The notes under the pieces: model-generated
What the model saw: only the letters and a program-made list of their open reading frames with translations
Database searches by the model: none
Told to the model about the DNA's origin: nothing
Position numbers and translations under genes: made by a program
NCBI RefSeq assembly: GCF_016907655.1
Contig: NZ_JAFBCL010000001.1
Coordinates: forward strand, 3,072,001-3,136,000
Length of the DNA stretch: 64,000 bases
Direction: 5' to 3'
From: Saccharothrix algeriensis
Lineage (GTDB): Bacteria; Actinomycetota; Actinomycetes; Mycobacteriales; Pseudonocardiaceae
In this document: positions 37,835-44,143 of the stretch, piece after piece
Numbering within the stretch: the first letter of the stretch is position 1
Layout of the letters: the number at the start of each line of letters is the position of its first letter

Positions 37835-37864
37835 TCGAACGTGTGTTCGAGAATAGGGTAGGGT
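37835..37864 (+). promoter_or_regulatory. LexA SOS box with rightward -10 element
   Basis: TCGAACGTGTGTTCGA (37835-37850) is a perfect match to the actinobacterial LexA consensus TCGAAC-N4-GTTCGA. It is followed by TAGGGT hexamers at 37854-37859 and 37859-37864, the geometry of SOS promoters of mycobacterial type, and a GTG 7 nt after the second hexamer. It reads rightward, away from the nuclease gene. Confidence 0.8.
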
Positions 37865-37871
37865 CGATCAC

Positions 37872-38024
37872 GTGTCCGCCCGGTGGCCCTCCCAGCGCCG
37901 GCCCGGGCACAGCGCACACGACGGGGGCGCGGTCCGCCTGACGAGGCGGGCCGCGCCCCCAATGCGCGGGTCGGGGTTCCCGGCCGCGGGGCGCTACCGG
38001 GGCTTGTGCAGCAGGAACAGGTAG
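37872..38024 (+). CDS. Putative SOS-controlled tiny ORF / short transcript
   Basis: A leaderless GTG start placed exactly downstream of the LexA-controlled -10 element opens a 50-codon frame rich in Arg (MSARWPSQRRPGHSAHDGAV at its start). A strong hairpin at 37923-37960 lies after only 17 codons, and the rest is antisense to the methyltransferase 3' end. So the real product may be a ~17-30 residue peptide, a ~90-nt SOS small RNA, or a remnant of a lost SOS gene. No homologue is recognised. Reported for its promoter, not its coding quality. Confidence 0.35.
   Translation: MSARWPSQRRPGHSAHDGGAVRLTRRAAPPMRGSGFPAAGRYRGLCSRNR
37923..37960. terminator. Bidirectional hairpin after methyltransferase gene
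   Basis: 17-bp stem (37923-37939 with 37944-37960, one T-G pair) and GACG loop. Terminates the leftward methyltransferase gene and would also end the SOS transcript about 90 nt from its start. Confidence 0.75.
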
Positions 38025-38869
38025 TAGCCGAGGTGGTCGCGGGTGTAGGAGCGCACCAGCCGGATCACGGGGTCCATCCCGGCGGCCAGCTCGGGCCCGT
38101 AGCGCTCGACGACCTCGTCGCGCCGGTCGGTGTAGAGCAGCCCCATCAGCTCGCCGGAGAACGCGAGGTTCTGCGTCAGGTTCTCGGCCCGGACCAGTTC
38201 CAGGCCCGCGGCGGCGGCCCGCTCCAGGGTCTTCGCCGGCGTGGTCGGGGGCGCGCAGAACCAGGTCCGCCGGAACGCGGCCGACTGCTCCGCGGAAGGC
38301 GTCCCGCGCAGGGTGAACTCGCTCACCAGCAGCCGCCCGCCCGGCCGCAGGACCCGGGCGGTCTCGTGGAACGCCCGCTGCCGGTCGGCCAGGTGCGGGT
38401 AGACGTCGATGGCCAGGGCCGCGTCGAACGACCCGTCCGCGAAGTCGAGGTCCAGGACGTTGCCGTAGCGGAACGAGACGCGGTCGGACAACCCCGCCGC
38501 CTCCGCCCGCCCGGTGGCCCGGAGGACCTGCTCGCGGCTGACGGAGATCCCGGTGACCCGCCCGCCGCTGCGCTGCGCCACCCGCAGCGCGGGCACCCCG
38601 GTCCCGGACCCGATGTCGAGCAGGTGCTCGTCGGCCCGCAGCCCCAGGGTCTCGACGTGGTGCTCGGTCTGCCGCTCCTGCGCCAGGTTGGCCAGGTCGG
38701 CGAGGGTGGTGGCGGGCGCGCGCTCGCCGGGCGGGGTCCACATGCCCACGTGCAGACCCACGTCGCCGATGGTCAGCGCGTAGAGGTCGCCGAACCGGTC
38801 GTACGCGGTCCCGACCTCCTCGGGAGTCGGCGCGGTGAGCCCATCGATGTCGTCACCCGTCGCGGTCAT
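37994..38869 (-). CDS. Class I SAM-dependent methyltransferase (small-molecule type)
   Basis: 291 residues from ATG 38869 (GAGGAGG box 10 nt upstream). SAM motif I LLDIGSGTGVPALR, acidic loop VTGISVS, motif GNVLDLDFADGSFDAALAID and post-II RVLRPGGRLLVSEF. The N-terminal lid (VGTAYDRFGDLYALTIGD) and overall plan resemble RebM/erythromycin-type O- or C-methyltransferases of actinomycete natural products. No biosynthetic partners are adjacent, so the substrate is unknown. A Crp-like box lies 32-47 bp upstream of the start. Confidence 0.85.
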   Translation of the reverse strand: MTATGDDIDGLTAPTPEEVGTAYDRFGDLYALTIGDVGLHVGMWTPPGERAPATTLADLANLAQERQTEHHVETLGLRADEHLLDIGSGTGVPALRVAQRSGGRVTGISVSREQVLRATGRAEAAGLSDRVSFRYGNVLDLDFADGSFDAALAIDVYPHLADRQRAFHETARVLRPGGRLLVSEFTLRGTPSAEQSAAFRRTWFCAPPTTPAKTLERAAAAGLELVRAENLTQNLAFSGELMGLLYTDRRDEVVERYGPELAAGMDPVIRLVRSYTRDHLGYYLFLLHKPR

Positions 38870-38900
38870 CGCCCACAGCCTCCTCGAAGACGCCCTGCGA

Positions 38901-38916
38901 TGTGACCCCGATCACG
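38901..38916. promoter_or_regulatory. Crp/GlxR-like box upstream of the methyltransferase gene
   Basis: TGTGACCCCGATCACG: perfect GTGA-N6-TCAC core, 32 bp before the leftward start codon. Best of the three Crp-like boxes in the window. Confidence 0.6.
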
Positions 38917-39139
38917 ATACTGATCACCCCCACTCCCCCCGACCGCATCCGCGCGGCTCCACCAGCGGCAACAGGGTGATCCCCGAGCCGGGGCGGCAGC
39001 GGTGGCCCCGAACCGCGGTGGCGGCGGGATTCACTCCACCGACTCATGATGAGCGGGGGGCGGCGCCACCCCGACGACGAGACAGCGGCGAACCGGATCA
39101 AACGGCCGACTTGGCGGGTGAAGTCCCAGTTCACAACGC

Positions 39140-39228
39140 GTCTTCCCCGCGCAGGCGGGGGTGGTCCCGGCTGACACGGGTAGCCGGCGCTCAGCAGGTC
39201 GTCCTCCCCGCGCAGGCGGGGGAAATGC
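39140..39228 (+). CRISPR. Vestigial type I-E-like CRISPR: two repeats, one 33-nt spacer
   Basis: Repeat 1 (39140-39167) and repeat 2 (39201-39228) start exactly 61 bp apart, the 28+33 unit of type I-E arrays. They share 21 of their first 22 bases, around CCTCCCCGCGCAGGCGGGGG, the familiar actinobacterial I-E repeat. The 3' end of repeat 2 is degenerate (AAATGC instead of TGGTCC), as in terminal leader-distal repeats. Spacer: 39168-39200. No cas genes in the window. Chance pairing of two small terminators is the alternative, but period and length argue against it. Confidence 0.75.
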
Positions 39229-39233
39229 CGCCG

Positions 39234-39307
39234 AACGTCGGAGCCCCGGTTGCCATGATCGGCAACCGGGGCTCTGAGCAGCGGTGGCGGTGGGGTTCGA
39301 ACCCACG
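39234..39307. repeat. Distal copy of a 74-bp duplication (att-like, tRNA-Ser 3' end plus terminator)
   Basis: 72 of 74 positions match 39982-40055. It carries the 3' 25-26 bases of a tRNA-Ser with a valid T-arm (GTTCGAACCC) and its downstream hairpin (39241-39274), but no rest of the tRNA. This is what integration at the 3' end of tRNA-Ser(CGA) leaves behind. Confidence 0.85.
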
Positions 39308-39318
39308 CGGATACGCGC

Positions 39319-39423
39319 GACGTCGGGCTGCCCGATGAGCTGGTGACGCTGCACAAGGCCATCCAAGACCGCGAACGGAAGACGGCCGGGCAGCTCTGGA
39401 CCGAGAGCGGCGACAGCAGCTAG
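39319..39423 (+). pseudogene. Fragment of a tyrosine site-specific integrase
   Basis: An open frame directly inside the distal att copy encodes DVGLPDELVTLHKAIQDRER followed by KTAGQLWTESGDSS and a stop. The pattern LPDELVxLHKxxxxxRxxAGxLW matches the linker/early catalytic part of actinobacterial phage-type tyrosine integrases. Both the N-terminal core-binding domain and the Arg-His-Arg-Tyr catalytic part are missing, so it is a remnant of the element that used this tRNA. Confidence 0.6.
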
Positions 39424-39548
39424 CCTACACGTGCTCTGAGCTGGGCTTTTTACCCTGAAAGAAGATCAGGTTTCACAGGGTGGAGGTCTCTGAAGCTTCG
39501 GGAAGTGCCATCTGGGGCATACAAGCATCCAGGTGATGGTTGCTACGT

Positions 39549-39581
39549 CCGTATACGGTACGTAACCATACGAGCTAGGGT
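39549..39581 (+). promoter_or_regulatory. Palindromic operator and promoter in the integration scar
   Basis: CCGTATACGG (39549-39558) is a perfect 10-bp palindrome, flanked by TACGT and ACGTA offset by one base. A TAGGGT -10-like hexamer follows at 39576-39581. Likely regulated promoter of the small ORF at 39618. Confidence 0.5.
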
Positions 39582-39617
39582 GGAGGTCCGCCCTGCGCGT
39601 AGGAGTTGGAGGTGGCC

Positions 39618-39797
39618 ATGAGCGTCTGCGTTACGCCTGAAGAGAAGGTCGCCCGCGAGGCTGCCGAGGTGCCGCTTCCTCAGCCAGCCCTGGTCAACCC
39701 CACTGACAGGCATGAGCGTCGCTTGGGTCACGACGAGGCCCTCGAGCGCATCCGCACTCGCTACAGCAACGCGATCGAACTGCTCGGCAAGATCTGA
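39618..39797 (+). CDS. 59-residue hypothetical protein of the mobile-element remnant
   Basis: ATG 39618 has a fine GGAGG box 7 nt upstream and its own promoter-like region. The protein is charged and soluble (starts MSVCVTPEEKVAREAAEVPL, ends YSNAIELLGKI). Base composition is visibly AT-richer than the flanking chromosome, in line with imported DNA. I do not recognise a family. The short follow-on ORF begins 3 bp after its stop, suggesting a small operon. Confidence 0.6.
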   Translation: MSVCVTPEEKVAREAAEVPLPQPALVNPTDRHERRLGHDEALERIRTRYSNAIELLGKI

Positions 39798-39799
39798 TC

Positions 39800-39892
39800 T
39801 TGATCGAAGACGGTGGATGGCTGTACCTCGAAGCAGAGGAAGCTGTCGAGATCATGCGCTCGTTCGGAGTTCACGCCTTGCTCTGCCCTTAG
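39800..39892 (+). CDS. 30-residue follow-on ORF or gene remnant
   Basis: TTG 39800 starts 3 bp after the preceding stop; the product LIEDGGWLYLEAEEAVEIMR plus ten residues looks like ordinary protein sequence, with an amphipathic helix and codon choice unlike random GC-rich frames. It may be a whole small protein or the front of a gene truncated by deletion, since the DNA reaches the proximal att copy 90 bp later. Confidence 0.4.
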   Translation: MIEDGGWLYLEAEEAVEIMRSFGVHALLCP

Positions 39893-39981
39893 TCACCTTT
39901 CTACAGCTGCGGAGATCGCAGAGGTCAGGGCAACACACGAGCAGGAGCAGCGCACAGCCCTGCGCGTTCCAACTGAGACGA

Positions 39982-40055
39982 AACGTCGGAGCCCCGGTTG
40001 CCATGATCGGCAACCGGGGCTCTGAGCAGCGGTGGCGGTGGGATTTGAACCCACG
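39982..40055. repeat. Proximal copy of the 74-bp duplication at tRNA-Ser(CGA)
   Basis: Covers the 3' 26 bases of the intact tRNA-Ser(CGA) gene and its terminator. The pair of copies encloses 674 bp with an integrase fragment and small ORFs, the signature of an almost completely deleted integrative element. Confidence 0.85.
39989..40022 (-). terminator. tRNA-Ser(CGA) terminator
   Basis: Perfect 14-bp stem GAGCCCCGGTTGCC/GGCAACCGGGGCTC with a 6-nt ATGATC loop, 7 nt past the tRNA 3' end. An identical hairpin is in the distal copy. Confidence 0.8.
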
Positions 40056-40114
40056 GAGGCTTGCACCTCACACGCTTTCGAGGCGTGCTCCTTCGGCCGC
40101 TCGGACACGCCACC
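40030..40114 (-). tRNA. tRNA-Ser (anticodon CGA)
   Basis: 85-nt class II tRNA on the minus strand. Acceptor stem GGTGGCG/CGCCACC, anticodon stem CACGC/GCGTG around CTCGAAA (anticodon CGA), long variable arm, T-arm GGGTTCAAATCCC, discriminator G, no encoded CCA. Its 3' end served as the integration target described above. Confidence 0.95.
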
Positions 40115-40181
40115 GCCGAGAACAATACAAGACCGCCGGGGGTGCTCGACACCGGGGTCCGGTGGCGGCGGTGCGGTGGGG

Positions 40182-40742
40182 TCAGCGCCAGACCTTCATC
40201 ACCTCGGCCAGGCGGACCCTCGCCCGCGCCAGGCGGCCCCGGACCGACTCCTCGCTGGCGCCCACCGCGAGCGCGATCTGCGCGTACGACAGGCCGTCCA
40301 CCTCGGCCAGCAGCCACGCCGCCCGCTGCGGCTCCGGCAGCCTCCGCAGGGCCAGCCGCAGCGCCGCCACCGCCGCCACGGTCTCGGCGACGATCGACGG
40401 GTCGCGGGGCGGCTGGCCCAGGCCGACCGGGGTCGCGCCCGTGTCGGGCAGGTCGCCCACCGGGTCGGTCCGGTTGCGCCGGAGCACGCCGAGGCACTGG
40501 CGGTGGGCCACCCGGAACAGCCACGTGCGCACCGCGGCCGGGTCGCTGAGCGAGTCCAGCCGCCGCCACGCGGTCGCGAAGACCTCCTGGGTGACGTCCT
40601 CGGCCTCCGCCCGGTCGTTGAGGATGCGGAAGGCCAGCCCGAACACCCGACCGGAGTACCGGCGCACCAGGACTTCGAACGCGGCCAAGTCTCCCCTGGC
40701 GACGCCGCCTGCCAGTGCGGCGTCCGCGATCTCGACGGACAC
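40182..40742 (-). CDS. ECF-type RNA polymerase sigma factor
   Basis: 186 residues from GTG 40742. Region 2 at about 18-85 (YSGRVFGLAFRILNDRAEAE, DVTQEVFATAWRRLDSL, the -10-recognising helix) and region 4 at about 125-180 (LRRLPEPQRAAWLLAEVDGL, YAQIALAVGASEESVRGRLA). No anti-sigma factor gene follows or precedes it, so control of activity is not visible. Its stop lies 67 bp from tRNA-Ser(CGA). Group assignment within ECFs not attempted. Confidence 0.93.
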   Translation of the reverse strand: MSVEIADAALAGGVARGDLAAFEVLVRRYSGRVFGLAFRILNDRAEAEDVTQEVFATAWRRLDSLSDPAAVRTWLFRVAHRQCLGVLRRNRTDPVGDLPDTGATPVGLGQPPRDPSIVAETVAAVAALRLALRRLPEPQRAAWLLAEVDGLSYAQIALAVGASEESVRGRLARARVRLAEVMKVWR

Positions 40743-40854
40743 CCGTCCAATCGTGGCAGCGGCCCTGCCTGCCCGCAGATCAGCGGATACACCCGAGCGG
40801 GCTAATTACGAGGACCGCTCGCGAGCCCGGGGGCCGCGCCCGGCGCGACCCCTC

Positions 40855-41304
40855 TCACCGGGCGGAGAAGAACGACTCCAGCAGGGCCGCGCACTCGTCC
40901 TCCAGCACGCCGCCGACCACCTCCGGCCGGTGGTTGAGCCGGCGGTCCCGCACGACGTCCCACAGCGAGCCCGCCGCGCCGGTCTTCGGCTCCCAGGCCC
41001 CGAAGACGACCCGCGAGACCCGCGCCAGCACCAGCGCGCCGGCGCACATCGTGCACGGCTCCACGGTGACCGCCAGCGTGCAGCCGACCAGCCGCCACCC
41101 GTCGCCGAGCGCGTCCGCCGCCGCCCGCAGCGCCAGGACCTCCGCGTGCGCGGTGGGGTCGCCGAGCGCCTCGCGGGCGTTGCAGGCGCGCGCCAGCTCC
41201 GCGCCGTCCGGGCCGAGCACCACCGCGCCGATCGGGACGTCGCCGGTGCGCGGCGCCAGCGCCGCGACGTCCAGGGCCGACCGCACCAGCTCCTCGTCGG
41301 TCAC
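40855..41304 (-). CDS. tadA: tRNA-specific adenosine deaminase
   Basis: 149 residues from GTG 41304, which overlaps the upstream gene by 4 bp (GTGA). Cytidine deaminase-like zinc site: HAEVLALR (His53, catalytic Glu55) and EPCTMC (Cys84, Cys87). Deaminates A34 of tRNA-Arg(ACG) to inosine, usually essential. The long open frame upstream in the same phase is only a shadow of neighbouring genes. The partner gene in front is the one typical of actinobacteria. Confidence 0.95.
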   Translation of the reverse strand: MTDEELVRSALDVAALAPRTGDVPIGAVVLGPDGAELARACNAREALGDPTAHAEVLALRAAADALGDGWRLVGCTLAVTVEPCTMCAGALVLARVSRVVFGAWEPKTGAAGSLWDVVRDRRLNHRPEVVGGVLEDECAALLESFFSAR

Positions 41305-41789
41305 GCCTGGATGCTGTCCAGGACCTTGGTGAACTCGTCGCCGAACCCGCACCGCTGGGCGATCATCTGCAGCTGCTCGTCCGGGTACAGGTCGACCTCG
41401 TCCACGACCACCTGCAGCTCGTGCGGCGGCATCCCGACGTCGGCGAGGACCGAGAGGTCGCCCTCGGGCCACAGCTCGTCGTCGTCCTCGTCGGGCGGGT
41501 CCACCCGCAGGAGGTCCAGCACGTCCGCCGCGATGTCGTAGTCCAGCGCGGCGGCGGCGTCCGAGAGCAGCAGCGACACCCCGCCGGGCACCGGTCGCAG
41601 CACTATGAAGAACTCGTCGTCCACCGCCAGCAGCCCGAAGACGGCACCGGTGGAGCGGAGTCGGCGCAGTTCCGTGATCGCCGCGTCGAGCTCGGAGAGC
41701 GCCGAGCTGTCCATCCTGCTGCACCGCCAGCGGCCGTCCTCCCGGACCACCGCGACAGCGAAGCCGTTGACCGGCTCCTGGTGTGCCAT
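41301..41789 (-). CDS. tRNA adenosine deaminase-associated protein
   Basis: 162 residues from ATG 41789 (the open frame extends 13 residues upstream without ribosome-site support). It has a FAVAVVREDGRWRCSRMDS start, a strand-rich first half and a very acidic middle (DPPDEDDDELWPEGD), then DEVDLYPDEQLQMIAQRCGF. This family is found next to tadA across actinobacteria and is named after that linkage; its role is unknown. Translationally coupled to tadA. Confidence 0.85.
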   Translation of the reverse strand: MAHQEPVNGFAVAVVREDGRWRCSRMDSSALSELDAAITELRRLRSTGAVFGLLAVDDEFFIVLRPVPGGVSLLLSDAAAALDYDIAADVLDLLRVDPPDEDDDELWPEGDLSVLADVGMPPHELQVVVDEVDLYPDEQLQMIAQRCGFGDEFTKVLDSIQA

Positions 41790-41877
41790 GTGCACACCGT
41801 AGGGCCACCGGAGCGCACCCGGTAGCACGGGGGCCTCGGGCCGGGCACCGGGGCTCCTCCGATGCCACTATCGAGGG

Positions 41878-43113
41878 ATGAGCACAACTCTGCCGCACGC
41901 ACAGACGACCGCACCCGAGCCCCGCTACACCGGGCTCGTGGAGGCAGCTCGTGCCCTTCAGCCCAGGACGGTGGCGCTGCGCCGCCAGGTGCACCGGCAC
42001 CCGGAGCAGGGGCTCGACCTGCCCGCCACGCAGGCGGCGGTCCAGCACGCGCTGGCGGGGCTCCCGCTCGAGGTCACCACCGGGAGGTCGACCACCTCGG
42101 TCGTCGCGGTGCTGCGCGGCGCGAAGCCGGGGCCGACGGTCCTGCTGCGCGGCGACATGGACGCGCTGCCGCTGCAGGAGGAGACCGGCCTGGCGTACGC
42201 GTCCGAGGTGGCCGGCTCGATGCACGCCTGCGGCCACGACACGCACGTGGCGATGCTGGCCTCCGCCGCCCGCCTGCTGTGCTCCCGGCGGGAGGCGCTG
42301 GCCGGCCAGGTGGTGTTCATGTTCCAGCCGGGCGAGGAGGGGATGCACGGCGCCCGGCACATGCTCGACGAGGGCGTGCTGGACGCGGCGGGCACGCCGG
42401 TGGAGAAGGCGTTCGCCCTGCACGTCTCCTCGACGCTCCAGTCCGGGGTCGTGGTCTCCCGCGGCGGGCCGACCATGGCCTCGGCGGACAACTTCCGCGT
42501 CGTCGTCCGCGGGCGGGGCGGCCACGGCGGCACCCCGCACGACGCGGTCGACCCGATCCCGGCCGCCGCCGCGATGGTCGGCGCACTGCAGACCGCGGTG
42601 GCCCGCCGGGTCAACGTGCACCGGCCGGCGGTCGTGACGGTCGGCCACATCAAGGCGGGCACGACCACCAACATCATCCCGGAGACCGCCGTGCTGGAGG
42701 GCACCGTCCGCACGCTCTCCGACGAGACGCGGACCTTCGTCCTCCGGGAGCTGCGGCAGGTCTGCGAGCACGTGGCGGCCGCGCACGGCTGCACCGCCGA
42801 GGTCGAGGTCGTCCCCGGCTACCCGGTGACGGTGAACGACACCGAGGTGGGCCCGCACGTGCTCGACGTGACCTCGGCCGCCCTCGGCGCGCGCTGGGCC
42901 TCCCCCATGGAGGACCCGCTGATGGGCGCGGAGGACTTCTCGTACGTGCTGCAGCGCGTGCCCGGCGCGATGGCGTTCCTGGGCGCGTGCCCGCGGGGCG
43001 TGGAGCTGTCGCAGGCGGAGCCGAACCACTCGAACAAGGTCCTCTTCGACGAGGCGGCCATGGAGCACGGGGTGGTGGTCCACACGGCCTTCGCCCTCGA
43101 CGCCCTGCGGTGA
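41878..43113 (+). CDS. M20D-family amidohydrolase (hippurate/IAA-amino-acid hydrolase type)
   Basis: 411 residues from ATG 41878. Metal ligands of M20D peptidases: ACGHDTHVAML, FQPGEEG, and a late His in EPNHSNKV; the dimerisation lid has GRGGHGGTPHDAVDPI. The family cleaves N-acyl amino acids or amino-acid conjugates with two metal ions. A CACTAT hexamer ends 6 nt before the start, so the mRNA may be leaderless, though GAGGG also precedes the ATG closely. Substrate unknown. Confidence 0.92.
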   Translation: MSTTLPHAQTTAPEPRYTGLVEAARALQPRTVALRRQVHRHPEQGLDLPATQAAVQHALAGLPLEVTTGRSTTSVVAVLRGAKPGPTVLLRGDMDALPLQEETGLAYASEVAGSMHACGHDTHVAMLASAARLLCSRREALAGQVVFMFQPGEEGMHGARHMLDEGVLDAAGTPVEKAFALHVSSTLQSGVVVSRGGPTMASADNFRVVVRGRGGHGGTPHDAVDPIPAAAAMVGALQTAVARRVNVHRPAVVTVGHIKAGTTTNIIPETAVLEGTVRTLSDETRTFVLRELRQVCEHVAAAHGCTAEVEVVPGYPVTVNDTEVGPHVLDVTSAALGARWASPMEDPLMGAEDFSYVLQRVPGAMAFLGACPRGVELSQAEPNHSNKVLFDEAAMEHGVVVHTAFALDALR

Positions 43114-43168
43114 GCGCCGTCCCCGCCGCTCGCCACCCCCGCCGCTCACCGCCGGCAGGATGTGCCCC

Positions 43169-44134
43169 GTGCGTGACGTGTGCGTGGTCGGACTGGGGTT
43201 GATCGGCGGCTCGGTGCTGCGCGCCGCGGCGGCGGCCGGGCGGGCGGTGTGGGGCGCCACGGCCTCGGCGCGGGACGCCGACGCCGCCCGCGCGGAGGGC
43301 TACGACGTCCTGGCGCCGGACGCCGCCCTGGCGCGCGCCGCGGAGCGGGACGCGCTGGTCGTCGTCGCCGTGCCGCTGCCCGCCGTCGAGGAGGTGCTGC
43401 GGCGGGTGCCGGACGGGGTCCGGCTGACCGACGTGGTGAGCGTCAAGGGCCCCGTGGCCGAGGCGGTCGCGCGGGTGGCGCCCCGGGCCCGGTACGTCGG
43501 CGGGCACCCGATGGCGGGCACGTCGGCCTCCGGCTGGGCGGCGGGGCGGGCCGGGCTGTTCCGCGACGCCGCCTGGGTGGTCGCGGCTGAGGACGGCGCG
43601 GACGTCGAGGTGCTGGCCGACGTCGTCGGGCTCGCCCTGGACGCCGGGTCGCACGTCGTCCCGACCACCGCCGCGGAGCACGACGCGGCGGTGGCCCGGA
43701 TCTCGCACCTGCCGCACGTCCTGGCGGCCGTGCTCGCCTGCGTCGGCGCGGACGGCGGGCCGCTCGCCCTCGCGCTCGCCGCCGGCTCGTTCGGCGACGG
43801 CACGCGGGTCGCCGCGAGCGATCCCGACCTGGTCCGCGCCATGTGCGAGGGCAACCGGGCCGCCCTGCTGACCGCCGTGGACGACGCGCTGGGCAGGCTG
43901 GGCGCGGCGCGCGGGTCGCTCGCGTCGACCGGCGGGCTGGCCAAGACGATCGACGCCGGGCACCGGGCGCGGCTGGCGCTGCACGAGGCCCGGGAGGCCG
44001 GGGGCTCCGGGGGCGCGGCCCTGACCGTCGACCTGGCCTCGCCGGGCGCGCTGGAGGCGCTGCGGGCGCTGGGGTCGCGCGGCGGCCGGGTCGTTGGGCT
44101 GAACGGCGGGACCCTGCTCGCGCGCGACTCGTAA
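43169..44134 (+). CDS. tyrA: Prephenate dehydrogenase
   Basis: 321 residues from GTG 43169 (AGGA 8 nt upstream); ATG 43160 would add three residues. Rossmann motif VVGLGLIGGSVLRA, VVSVKGPVAEAV, the GGHPMAGTSASGW active-site loop, TTAAEHDAAVARISHLPH with the catalytic His, and a helical dimer domain. Converts prephenate to 4-hydroxyphenylpyruvate (or arogenate to tyrosine) with NAD(P)+. No ACT domain is visible. Its stop codon lies within the -10 hexamer of the next gene. Confidence 0.94.
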   Translation: MRDVCVVGLGLIGGSVLRAAAAAGRAVWGATASARDADAARAEGYDVLAPDAALARAAERDALVVVAVPLPAVEEVLRRVPDGVRLTDVVSVKGPVAEAVARVAPRARYVGGHPMAGTSASGWAAGRAGLFRDAAWVVAAEDGADVEVLADVVGLALDAGSHVVPTTAAEHDAAVARISHLPHVLAAVLACVGADGGPLALALAAGSFGDGTRVAASDPDLVRAMCEGNRAALLTAVDDALGRLGAARGSLASTGGLAKTIDAGHRARLALHEAREAGGSGGAALTVDLASPGALEALRALGSRGGRVVGLNGGTLLARDS

Positions 44135-44143
44135 AGTCGGCGG

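Noticed and set aside
39290..39307. Second tRNA-Ser gene
   Set aside because: Only the 3' T-arm/acceptor half is present; no anticodon arm. It is the duplicated integration end, not a functional tRNA.
39031..39366. Minus-strand ORF with Cys/Pro-rich product
   Set aside because: Its GTTPACAGKTR and FPRLRGEDDL-like segments are translations of the CRISPR repeats, a common false ORF over type I-E arrays.
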